A stretch of 64,000 nucleotides of DNA from positions 2,415,655 to 2,479,654 of the forward strand of contig NZ_SJOM01000007.1 of assembly GCF_004762045.1 (NCBI RefSeq), read 5' to 3'. The notes beneath the pieces are model-generated. The model did not search any database. It worked only from the letters and a program-made list of their open reading frames with translations, and had not been told where the DNA came from. Source of the DNA: Mycobacterium sp. DL99. GTDB lineage: Bacteria; Actinomycetota; Actinomycetes; Mycobacteriales; Mycobacteriaceae. The position numbers were made by a program, and so were the translations under genes. Shown here piece after piece: positions 46,317 through 54,159 of this stretch (position 1 is its first letter; each line of letters begins with the position of its first letter).

Positions 46317-47048
46317 GTGCCGAGCGGCGATCGGGTTGCGCTGGTGACCGGCGCCGCGCGTGGCCAGGGCGCGGCCATCGTGCGCCGGCTGGTGGCCGAC
46401 GGCTACCGGGTGACAGCAGCTGATCTGCTGATCGACGAACTGGCCACCAGCACAGCCGAATTCGGTGACCAGGTGCTGGCCGTCCAGCTGGACGTGACCT
46501 CGGCCGAGCAGTGGCAGGCCGCGGTGCGGGCCACCGTCGAGCGGTTCGGCGGGCTCAACGCGCTGGTCAACAACGCCGGTGTGCTGCACCGCGCCTCGAT
46601 CGCCGAGGAAACGCCGGCCGGATTCGAAGGATCCTGGCGGGTCAACTGCCTGGGCCCCTTCCTCGGATTGCAGGCAGCCCTCGAGCCCCTCCGGCAGGCC
46701 GAAGGCGCTGCCGTGGTGAACACCTGCAGCACCGGCGCCGTCCGGCCGTTCCCGTACTACGCGGCCTACGGGTCGTCGAAGTGGGCGCTGCGCGGCCTCA
46801 CCCAGCTGGCCGCCGCCGAACTGGGCCGCGACGGTATCCGGGTCAACGCGGTGTTCCCCGGGCCTGTCGAGACACCGATGCTCGACGAGTCGACTCAGGC
46901 CCGGCTGGTCGACCGGGCCACCCTCGGGCGGTTGGGTAAGCCGACCGAAATCGCCGATGCCGTGGCATTTCTGTTGTCCGGCCAGGCGACCTTCATCACC
47001 GGCTCCGAGCTCCTCGTCGACGGCGGCCAATGTCTGCAGATCGGATAG
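46317..47048 (+). CDS. Short-chain dehydrogenase/reductase
   Basis: A 243-residue classical SDR. TGAARGQG is the cofactor motif, NNAG the structural motif, and the catalytic Ser, Tyr and Lys are seen in NTCSTGAVRPFPYYAAYGSSKWAL (read in part; YxxxK is YGSSK). GTG at 46317 is used, but AGGAG is only 2 bp upstream. A CTG at 46302 that overlaps the aldolase stop has a better-placed GAGGAGG and may be the real start. It probably makes the ketone used by the next gene. Confidence 0.88.
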   Translation: MPSGDRVALVTGAARGQGAAIVRRLVADGYRVTAADLLIDELATSTAEFGDQVLAVQLDVTSAEQWQAAVRATVERFGGLNALVNNAGVLHRASIAEETPAGFEGSWRVNCLGPFLGLQAALEPLRQAEGAAVVNTCSTGAVRPFPYYAAYGSSKWALRGLTQLAAAELGRDGIRVNAVFPGPVETPMLDESTQARLVDRATLGRLGKPTEIADAVAFLLSGQATFITGSELLVDGGQCLQIG

Positions 47049-47053
47049 TGCGC

Positions 47054-48562
47054 ATGTCGAGCTCACCCTCGGTGGGGATCATCGGTGCCGGCCCGGGCGG
47101 GCTGGCGCTCGGAATCTTCCTGAAAAAGGCGGGTTTCGACGATTTCACCATCTTCGACCGCGAAGACGGGGTCGGTGGCACCTGGCGGATCAACACCTAT
47201 CCGGGCCTGGCCTGCGACGTGAAGTCACACCTGTACTCCTACTCCTTCGATCCCAACGCCGGCTGGAGCCGGCTGTGGGCTGGGCAGCCAGAGATCCTGG
47301 AGTACTTCGAGCGGTGCGCCGAGCGCTACCGCCTGGGCTCGCACCTGCAGCTGAACACCGAGATCATCGCGGCGCGGTGGGATTCCGACGCCAACAACTG
47401 GGTGTTGACCACCGCGGCCGGGGCGCAGCACCGCTTCGACATCGTGGTCTCGGCGATCGGCCTGTTCACCCAACCGTTGCAACCTGATCTGGTGGCCGAG
47501 GAACCGTTCACCGGCACCCTCATGCACACCGCGGAGTGGGACCACAGCGTCGACCTCGACGGGGCGCGGGTAGCCGTACTCGGCACCGGATCGACTGCCT
47601 CCCAGGTGGTTCCGGAGATGGCGAAGGTCGCCGAGAAGGTGTACTCGGTCCAGCGCTCGGCGACCTGGGTGCTGCCGAAACCCGACCGGCCGTACACCGA
47701 GCGGGAGCGCTGGCTGTTCGCCCATATGCCGTTCGCGAAGAAGATCTACCGGACCCGGCTCTGGCTGCGCAGCGAGTCCAACATCGCTGTCATCGAGAAC
47801 GGCAGCGACAAGACGCAGGAATTCAAGGCGCTCGCGCTCAACCTCCTCGAATCAACCGTGGCCGACGAGGAATTGCGGGCCCGGCTCACCCCGGACCATC
47901 CGCTGGGCTGCAAGCGCCTGGTGTTCTCGCCGGATTTCATCGCGACCCTGACCCGGCCCAACGTCGAGGTGGTGTCCAGCCCGGCCCGTGCGTTGCGGGC
48001 CCGGTCGCTGGTTACCGAGGACGGTCGGGAACTCGACGTCGATGTGGTGGTGTGCGCCACCGGGTATGCGGCCGCCGACTACCTGGGGCAGATCGAGGTG
48101 ACCGGCGAAAACGGGGTGTCGCTGCACGACACCTGGAGTGACGGGGCATTCGCCTACCTGGGGATGGCGGTGCCCGGTTTCCCCAACTTCTTCATGCTGT
48201 ACGGGCCCAACACCAATGTCGGCTCCAACAGCGTCATCTTCATCCTGGAGGCGCAGGCCCGCTACGTGGTGCGGGCACTGAAACACCTTCGGCGCAAACG
48301 CAAGTCCTATGTGGCGGTGCGTCCCAGCGCCATGGCCGCGTTTCTCGCCGACATCGACCGGTGGATGCAGGGCACGGTGTGGCTGACCCGGTGCAGCAGC
48401 TATTTCCGGGCGCCCAGCGGCCGGGTGGTCACCCAATGGCCACGCAGCGCCCGCGCATTCTGGTCGATGACCCGCCGGTTCCGGTCCGCCGACTACACTT
48501 TCGAACCGCACACCAACTACCCGGCCCCGGTCTCCGCGGCCGCCGATTGGACGGACGGCTGA
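47054..48562 (+). CDS. Flavin-containing Baeyer-Villiger monooxygenase
   Basis: A 502-residue FAD/NADPH monooxygenase that turns a ketone into an ester or lactone. The Baeyer-Villiger fingerprint FxGxxxHxxxW[PD] is FTGTLMHTAEWD at residues 152-163. It is flanked by two Rossmann motifs, GAGPGG (11-16) and GTGSTA (177-182). ATG at 47054 follows the SDR stop by 5 bp; a GTG at 47048 overlaps that stop. An esterase gene follows at once, as in many ketone pathways. Confidence 0.93.
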   Translation: MSSSPSVGIIGAGPGGLALGIFLKKAGFDDFTIFDREDGVGGTWRINTYPGLACDVKSHLYSYSFDPNAGWSRLWAGQPEILEYFERCAERYRLGSHLQLNTEIIAARWDSDANNWVLTTAAGAQHRFDIVVSAIGLFTQPLQPDLVAEEPFTGTLMHTAEWDHSVDLDGARVAVLGTGSTASQVVPEMAKVAEKVYSVQRSATWVLPKPDRPYTERERWLFAHMPFAKKIYRTRLWLRSESNIAVIENGSDKTQEFKALALNLLESTVADEELRARLTPDHPLGCKRLVFSPDFIATLTRPNVEVVSSPARALRARSLVTEDGRELDVDVVVCATGYAAADYLGQIEVTGENGVSLHDTWSDGAFAYLGMAVPGFPNFFMLYGPNTNVGSNSVIFILEAQARYVVRALKHLRRKRKSYVAVRPSAMAAFLADIDRWMQGTVWLTRCSSYFRAPSGRVVTQWPRSARAFWSMTRRFRSADYTFEPHTNYPAPVSAAADWTDG

Positions 48563-48565
48563 GCC

Positions 48566-49489
48566 ATGCCCTGGCTGGAGCGCCTCGACCCCGCGTTGCA
48601 CGGATTTGCCGAGGCGCGCACCGATCTGACCACGGACCAGTTGGGCGTGGTGCGTTCCTCACTGGATCAGCGGCGCCGTGACGCTGCGCAGGTCCTGGAC
48701 ACGCCGGGCGTGGAGATCGTCGGCGCCCGCGTCGCGCTCGGACGTCGCACCATTCCGGTGCGGATCTATCGCGGCGGACCCTCGCCGTCGCCCGCGGTGG
48801 TGTACTGCCATTCGGGTGCCTTCGTCCTGGGCAACCTCGACACCGACCAGATCCAGTGTGTGGAGTTGGCCCGGCGAGCCCGGTGCACCGTGATCTCGAT
48901 GGATTATCGATTGGCACCGGAGTATCCGTATCCGGCCGCCTTCGATGACGCGATGGTGGTGCTCAACTGGGCGGCCACGCTGGCCGCAGAGCTCGACATC
49001 GACGCGGGCCGCATCGCGGTGGCCGGCAACAGCGCGGGCGGCGCTCTGGCCGCGCTGCTGGCACAGCACTCCGCAGCCGGTTCCGCGCCACCGATCGTGT
49101 TCCAGTCGCTGCACCAGCCGGTGCTCGACGACCGGCCCACCCGGTCGAAGGAGGAGTTCGCCGACACACCGGGCTTCGACGGTCCGGCGACCATCGCGAT
49201 GTGGCGGCACTATGTGGGCGGCCGGGACGTGCCGGAGGCGGCGGTGCCGGCCCGCGCCGCCACACTGACCGGTGTGGCGCCGGCGCTGATCACCTGTTCG
49301 GAGCTCGATCCGCTTCGCGACGAAGCGCTCGACTATGCGCGTCGGCTGTTGGCCGCGGGCGTTGCCACGGAACTGCATCTGTTTCCCGGGACGTGCCACG
49401 GCTTCGATTCGCTGCTTCCGGAGTGGGAGGTCAGCCAACAACTGTTCGCGTTACAGGGCGCGGCGGTGCGCCGTGCGCTGCACGGTTGA
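48566..49489 (+). CDS. Alpha/beta hydrolase, HSL-type esterase
   Basis: A 307-residue esterase of the hormone-sensitive-lipase group. The oxyanion motif is CHSGAF instead of the usual HGGGF. The nucleophile lies in GNSAGG in place of GDSAGG, and the Asp and His are in ELDPLRDEA and CHGFDS. It starts 3 bp after the monooxygenase stop. It could hydrolyse the ester product of that enzyme. It is the last gene of the operon. Confidence 0.87.
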   Translation: MPWLERLDPALHGFAEARTDLTTDQLGVVRSSLDQRRRDAAQVLDTPGVEIVGARVALGRRTIPVRIYRGGPSPSPAVVYCHSGAFVLGNLDTDQIQCVELARRARCTVISMDYRLAPEYPYPAAFDDAMVVLNWAATLAAELDIDAGRIAVAGNSAGGALAALLAQHSAAGSAPPIVFQSLHQPVLDDRPTRSKEEFADTPGFDGPATIAMWRHYVGGRDVPEAAVPARAATLTGVAPALITCSELDPLRDEALDYARRLLAAGVATELHLFPGTCHGFDSLLPEWEVSQQLFALQGAAVRRALHG

Positions 49490-49680
49490 GCTGGTAGCTG
49501 GGGCACCCCGGCGGGCGCTCGGCAGTGGTTGTGATCGACGTTGTGGGCAATAATGCAGGTCTGTTGCAAGTGAAAACTCGCGCGGACAATTCGGTGCGGC
49601 CGGTGCGCCGACGGCCTCGGCGGTGCACCCGAGGGTCAACCTGGTCGCGTCGGGAGCGAGTGAGCGATTGAGAGGTAAAC

Positions 49681-50919
49681 ATGTCGGCCGACGACGACCG
49701 GCTCATGTACTCCGGCGATGCCAAGCATGCCCGGGACCCGCTGGCGTACGGCGGGCTTGACGCGCTGCTGGGCGGACCGGTCGCGGCGCTGCCGAGCGGG
49801 CGGTCCCGGCACGGCGACACCAGGGTATCGACGCCACCGATCGTTCTGACCTCGAATTTCGCCGCCCCCCGCGAAGCGGAGATCACCGCCAAGCTGCCCG
49901 TGGTTCCGGGCCGTCCGATCAGCGGGTCGTCCTCGGCCGGGAGCTGGATCCTGGAGCAACCGATCCCGCTGGCCGCACCCGGCGAGCCGCGCGCCATCGA
50001 CAACCTCTCCCGCGTCGGTGTCCGCTCCTCGGTCAAGATGCAGCCACGACGCGGCTGGCGGCGGGCGGTCTATGTCACCACCCGCCTCAACCTCGGGCTC
50101 TCCCGCGACGAACTCTACGAACTGGATCTGTACGCGAGGGTGCGCCGCACGGCCCGCGAATCCCATCAGATCGGTGTCTTCGGCCTCAAGGGCGGCGTCG
50201 GCAAGACCGCCGTCACCGTCGCGCTCGGATCGGTGCTCAGCGCCGTGCGCGGCGACCGCATCCTCGCCGTCGACGCCGATCCGGCCGGCGGCAACCTGGC
50301 CGACCGGGTGGGACGGCAGTCCGCGGCGACGGTGAGCGACCTCCTGGCCGCCAAGGACCTGTCGCGCTACAACGATGTCCGAGCCTTCACCAGCATGAAC
50401 GAGTCCAAGCTTGAGGTGCTGTCCAGCGATGAGTACAGCGGCGCGAGCCGCGCGTTCAACGATGCCGATTGGAATGCCGCGACCGCAACGGTCTCCAAGC
50501 ACTACAACCTGATCCTGGCCGATTGCGCGGCGGATATGTTCGCCTCGGCGGGCCGTGGGGTCCTGGCGACGGTTTCCGGTGCCGTCATCGTGGCCAGTGC
50601 CTCGATCGACGGTGCCCGGCAAGCTGCCGTGACCATGGACTGGCTGCGGCACAACGGCTACCAGGACCTGCTGAACCGCTCCTGCGTGGTGGTCAACCAC
50701 GTCGGGCCGCGGAAACCCAATGTGAACACCGGCGACCTGGTGCACCAGTTCCAGAAGCATGTGGCCCCGGGCCGGGTGTTCGTGTTGCCGTGGGACAAGC
50801 ACATCGCCGCGGGCACCGAGATCCATTTCGACCTGCTGCGCCCGGCGTTCCGGCGCCGCACGCTCGAGTTGGCGGCGGCGCTGTCCGACGATTTCGAGGG
50901 CGGCGCGGCGCTAGCCTGA
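49681..50919 (+). CDS. EspI-like MinD/ParA-type ATPase
   Basis: A 412-residue protein whose C-terminal 290 residues match the ESX-1 accessory ATPase EspI (Rv3876) as I recall it: LGLSRDELYELDLYARVRR, the deviant Walker A KGGVGKT (Lys170 to Thr176), DADPAGGNLADRVGRQS, ILADCAAD and LPWDKHIAAGTE. The N-terminus is shorter and lacks a long proline-rich region. No ESX genes lie nearby, so it is an orphan copy. The 190 bp upstream show no gene. Confidence 0.78.
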   Translation: MSADDDRLMYSGDAKHARDPLAYGGLDALLGGPVAALPSGRSRHGDTRVSTPPIVLTSNFAAPREAEITAKLPVVPGRPISGSSSAGSWILEQPIPLAAPGEPRAIDNLSRVGVRSSVKMQPRRGWRRAVYVTTRLNLGLSRDELYELDLYARVRRTARESHQIGVFGLKGGVGKTAVTVALGSVLSAVRGDRILAVDADPAGGNLADRVGRQSAATVSDLLAAKDLSRYNDVRAFTSMNESKLEVLSSDEYSGASRAFNDADWNAATATVSKHYNLILADCAADMFASAGRGVLATVSGAVIVASASIDGARQAAVTMDWLRHNGYQDLLNRSCVVVNHVGPRKPNVNTGDLVHQFQKHVAPGRVFVLPWDKHIAAGTEIHFDLLRPAFRRRTLELAAALSDDFEGGAALA

Positions 50920-51381
50920 ACTGAGCGCCAGCTCCCGACCCACCGCGGCGTGATACCTGTCGATGTTGGCCGGATTGACCACACGGAACAGCGCGTCCGG
51001 TAGCGGGGCGTCCTTGTATGCCTCGATGGTCATCGTGCGGCTGAACAGCGTGATGTCGTTGCCCGGACGGGTGAACTGATACTGCACGGTGATGCGGCCT
51101 TCCATGCCGCCGTTTCCTTCACGGTCATGGCCGAGCCGGCCCACCGAATTGAACACCCACATGCGGGGTCGCATGGCGATCGCCAGGTGCCAGGTGTAGA
51201 TCTGTGCGCCGTCGGGTCCGGCCTCGGTCCAGGTATCGCCAACTCGCAGCGGTAGCCGCTCCGGTAGTCCGCCGATGTGCGCGCTGCCCGGATACGTCTT
51301 CACCCAGTTCGCCGGATTGCTGACGAAGTCGTAGACCTCCTCGGCGGATTGGGTGAAGGCCGTCTCGGAGGTGGTGGTCAC
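50911..51381 (-). CDS. SRPBCC-family protein
   Basis: A 156-residue START-like (SRPBCC) domain that binds a hydrophobic ligand: TQSAEEVYDFVSNPANWVKTYPG at the N-terminus and MEGRITVQYQFTRPGND-like strands. The GTG at 51381 is used; a TTG at 51390 is possible. It lies 37 bp after the DUF427 gene and probably shares its promoter near element F. The end overlaps the EspI-like gene by 9 bp tail to tail. Confidence 0.77.
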   Translation of the reverse strand: MTTTSETAFTQSAEEVYDFVSNPANWVKTYPGSAHIGGLPERLPLRVGDTWTEAGPDGAQIYTWHLAIAMRPRMWVFNSVGRLGHDREGNGGMEGRITVQYQFTRPGNDITLFSRTMTIEAYKDAPLPDALFRVVNPANIDRYHAAVGRELALSSG

Positions 51382-51418
51382 GATGCCCAATGGTGTTCGC
51401 TTTCCTCGGTTTTGCAGG

Positions 51419-52126
51419 TCAGAGTTCGCAACCGCACGTGGCCGACGCCCCGGACGAAGGGAGTTCGGCGAGCACGTCCACGCGCGTCGGGTCGAAGCTG
51501 AGGAACCCCTGGATCGGCAGGGATTCCGGTGGGGTGTCGGGGTAGCTCCACGCCACGTCGGCGATGACGGTGTCGCCCACGGCCACCGACCAGTAGGTGG
51601 CCGTGCCCTTGTAGTTGCAGTACGACGTGGTCGTGCTGGGCCGCAGCAGGTCGGTGCGGACCCGGGCGGGATCCACATAGAGCCGCGGCTCCAGGGCTGT
51701 CTCGAAGACGATCACCGTCTCGTCGGTGTCGAGGAGGACGGCGTCGGCGGCCGTCACCCGCAGACCGCGGCGGGTAGGCCGGCAGTCGATCCGGTGGTAG
51801 GGGTTGGGTGGGTAGTGCACCAGCTTGCGGCCCTCTTCGAACCACGCGTCGACGGCATCCCAGGGCACTGCGACGTACCCCGGTGCTTCGGCTATCGGCT
51901 CGTGCGGAAGGTCGCCGACCTCATCGCTGGGGAACGCATAGCTGAGCGGTTGTCCGGCGCGGTGCACCATCAGGGCGTGTTCCGTGTCGAGCAGGGCGGT
52001 GTCGCCGCGGAAGGCCTGGATGCGGCGCGGATGGGGCTCGATGTAGACCGTGCCTTCTGTCAGCGGGGGCGTGAACCAACCGGCCGGTTGTGTACTCAAC
52101 GGACCCCGCCCTGCGACGAGACTCAT
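51419..52126 (-). CDS. Tandem DUF427 protein
   Basis: A 235-residue protein with two DUF427 domains. The first is around residues 25-100 (VYIEPHPRRIQAFRGDTALLD), the second around 120-215 (YVDPARVRTDLLRPSTTTSYCNYKGTATYW, in part). The second keeps the characteristic YCNYKGTAxYW stretch. Function is unknown. The C-terminus has a CGC pair. ATG at 52126 has GGAGG 8 bp upstream. Element F lies about 100 bp further up. Confidence 0.85.
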   Translation of the reverse strand: MSLVAGRGPLSTQPAGWFTPPLTEGTVYIEPHPRRIQAFRGDTALLDTEHALMVHRAGQPLSYAFPSDEVGDLPHEPIAEAPGYVAVPWDAVDAWFEEGRKLVHYPPNPYHRIDCRPTRRGLRVTAADAVLLDTDETVIVFETALEPRLYVDPARVRTDLLRPSTTTSYCNYKGTATYWSVAVGDTVIADVAWSYPDTPPESLPIQGFLSFDPTRVDVLAELPSSGASATCGCEL

Positions 52127-52222
52127 TGCAGCACCTCCAATTTGGCTGATGGGCTGGGACCCGGGCGCGTCAGTGGGACGCATCGGTGCGATCGTTCGGC
52201 CGATGGTTGCGTCCAGATAGAA

Positions 52223-52252
52223 GCTTTACAGATTCTCTTGAGAATGTCACGC
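52223..52252. promoter_or_regulatory. Shared 30-bp element, copy F
   Basis: GCTTTACA-N14-TGTCACGC, the consensus form, lies between the DUF427-SRPBCC pair and the hypothetical-thioesterase pair. Its spacer also contains TTCTC-TT-GAGAA. It is about 10 kb from copy E and separated from it by the EspI-like gene, which widens the regulon. Confidence 0.8.
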
Positions 52253-52335
52253 TGTTGGATGAGGCGGGCCACACCGCAACACCCCCGTCGAGAGTGCCGG
52301 CCGATCAGCCCTTTGGACCCGGATTGGATGCCCCT

Positions 52336-52929
52336 ATGTCCCCACAGTCAGGAATGTCCGCGCAGTTGTCGGAGGAGCGCGGCGACGGCGATACGCTCGC
52401 GGTCCCGTTCGCCCGGCCGCGGGTGCGTCCCGAGAAGGCCCTGCGGTACGAGCTGAACGTGGTGGCTGCCGATGTCGCCGAAGCTGTGTCGGGCATCGGT
52501 GGATGGTTGTTCGACCGGGCGATGGCGGGTTGGCGGGTCAGTGTCGCCGCCGGCGAGGCCGGAAATGAGCGTGCGTTGCGCATCCTCGGGCTGAAAGCCG
52601 TTGACCTGAACGGGCTGTGGCGATCAGCGGCGGCGGACTCGGTCGCGATGACGGCGATCGGCACGTCGCGCCTCGAATCCGGTGACCGCGGCCTCGCCTC
52701 GCGGAGCCCCGTTGGCGACGTGGTCTACTTCGGGCCGCACGCTCCGGTCGGCCTTGGCGCGCAGGTTCAGCGGATTCAGTACCGGCCGAGCGCGGCCGCC
52801 CTGGCATTCAAGGCCCATGCGTTGGCCCTGGCCGGGGGAGACCCGGGGTCGGTGGGAAGCGGGGAGACTCTGTTCCGGTGTGGGCGATCGGCGGGCCTAC
52901 TCGAGGCCGACCTGGTTCCGGTGTGTTGA
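52336..52929 (+). CDS. Hypothetical protein upstream of TesB-like gene
   Basis: A 197-residue protein I do not recognise. It has a mixed composition with blocks such as ALRYELNVVAADVAEAVSGIGG, GWLFDRAMAGWRVSV and ALRILGLKAVDL, and no membrane span or signal. The start is uncertain: ATG 52336, GTG 52294 or TTG 52255 (3 bp after element F) are all in frame. Its stop overlaps the next ATG (TGATG), so it is coupled to the thioesterase gene. Confidence 0.6.
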   Translation: MSPQSGMSAQLSEERGDGDTLAVPFARPRVRPEKALRYELNVVAADVAEAVSGIGGWLFDRAMAGWRVSVAAGEAGNERALRILGLKAVDLNGLWRSAAADSVAMTAIGTSRLESGDRGLASRSPVGDVVYFGPHAPVGLGAQVQRIQYRPSAAALAFKAHALALAGGDPGSVGSGETLFRCGRSAGLLEADLVPVC

Positions 52930-53795
52930 TGCTGGCGCAGGCATCAGTCGCCGGCCTGCTCGAGGTGTTCGACGTGACGCCCGCCGGTCCGGATCGATTC
53001 GTCGGCGTGACCGGGCCGACCGGAACCGACGGCAGGCGGGTGGCCAAGGGGGCGCAAGCGCTGGGCCAGGCCATTGTCGCGACGGCTAAACGGTTCCCGG
53101 ACAAGATGATCCGATCAGCCCATGCGGTCTTCACCCGGCCGGTCGAGATCGACTCCACGGTCGAACTGGCGGTCACTGTGATGCACTCGGGCCGCTCGAC
53201 GGCGACGGCGGTGGTCGCCGTCGAACAGGATTCGCGGCTGTGCGCGACAGTGACGGTGTTGGCCGATGTGCCCACGGCCGATGTGATCCGCCACCATGCC
53301 CTGCGGCCCGACGTCGAGACGCCGGACGACGCCCACCCGGCGGGGCGGGCCATGCTCGGCCACGAGCTGCGCCTGGTGGACGTGGTCGATGTCAACAGTC
53401 CCGACGAGGTGGGGCCACCCGAACTCTATGCCTGGTTGCGCTATGACCCGGTCCCCGAACGGGACGATCTGGCCAAGGCACTGCTGGCGTATTTCACCGG
53501 GCAACTCGGCATCTCGACCACGATGCGGCCCCATCCTGGGGTCGGCACAGCGCAGGCGCACGCGACGGTGTCGACAGCATTGATGTCGACTTCGGTCAGC
53601 TTCCACGAACCCGTGGAATGGGATGGCTGGCTGCTCTACAGCCACGAGAGCACCGCAGCCGGACAGGGGATGTCGTATGTTCGCGGTCAGGTACACACCG
53701 AGGACGGCGAGCTGTTGGCTTCGTTCGCCCAGGAGGGGCTGATCCGCCCGATGCGACCGGTGGATACCTCGATCGACGTGCCGGCTCGGTTGTAG
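52929..53795 (+). CDS. Acyl-CoA thioesterase domain-containing protein (TesB-like)
   Basis: A 288-residue double-hotdog thioesterase. The first half holds GGRRVAKGAQALGQAIVATAKRF-like GRRVAKGAQALGQAIVA and HAVFTRPVEIDSTVELAV, the second STALMSTSVSFHEPVEWDGWLLYSHES (in part), the typical TesB ending. It hydrolyses acyl-CoA to free acid and CoA. It is translationally coupled to the preceding hypothetical gene and likely under element F. Confidence 0.83.
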   Translation: MLAQASVAGLLEVFDVTPAGPDRFVGVTGPTGTDGRRVAKGAQALGQAIVATAKRFPDKMIRSAHAVFTRPVEIDSTVELAVTVMHSGRSTATAVVAVEQDSRLCATVTVLADVPTADVIRHHALRPDVETPDDAHPAGRAMLGHELRLVDVVDVNSPDEVGPPELYAWLRYDPVPERDDLAKALLAYFTGQLGISTTMRPHPGVGTAQAHATVSTALMSTSVSFHEPVEWDGWLLYSHESTAAGQGMSYVRGQVHTEDGELLASFAQEGLIRPMRPVDTSIDVPARL

Positions 53796-53817
53796 AGCCG
53801 GCATGCGCGATGTGCGG

Positions 53818-54072
53818 CTAGCGAATCCAGCCGCGGCGACGCAGCCAGATGTTGCGGCCCACCGCAAGCAGGAGGAACGCCGCGAAGGAGATCAGGAACC
53901 AGTCCTCGACGTGGCCCACGTGATTGCCGATCATCATGACCAGCAGGAAGAGCGCGGACAGGATGCCGCCGAGGTGGATCACCTTGATGTTCAGATCCGA
54001 CCAGCCCCACGCTGCCGAGGGCACTTCCTCGACGTCGACGCCGTTGCTGCGCTCCACCTCGGTGCTGACCAC
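53818..54072 (-). CDS. DUF2631 small membrane protein
   Basis: An 84-residue protein with an acidic N-terminus and two predicted membrane spans (about residues 29-47 and 56-75), followed by a basic tail (LRRRGWIR). It matches the DUF2631 family, of which Rv2876 lies near dxr in M. tuberculosis. GTG at 54072 is preceded by GGAGGAG. Function is unknown. Confidence 0.8.
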   Translation of the reverse strand: MVSTEVERSNGVDVEEVPSAAWGWSDLNIKVIHLGGILSALFLLVMMIGNHVGHVEDWFLISFAAFLLLAVGRNIWLRRRGWIR

Positions 54073-54159
54073 TTTTGCTCCTCCGGATCGAACTGCCTTC
54101 TGGCTTGGCTTGCGGACATTCTGGCATACGACGCTGTGTCGTATGCCGGCCGTGGGGGG

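Noticed and set aside
49490..49680. Possible gene or seventh element in the gap before the EspI-like gene
   Set aside because: No convincing frame with family resemblance and no GCTTTACA-N14-TGTCACGC match was seen.
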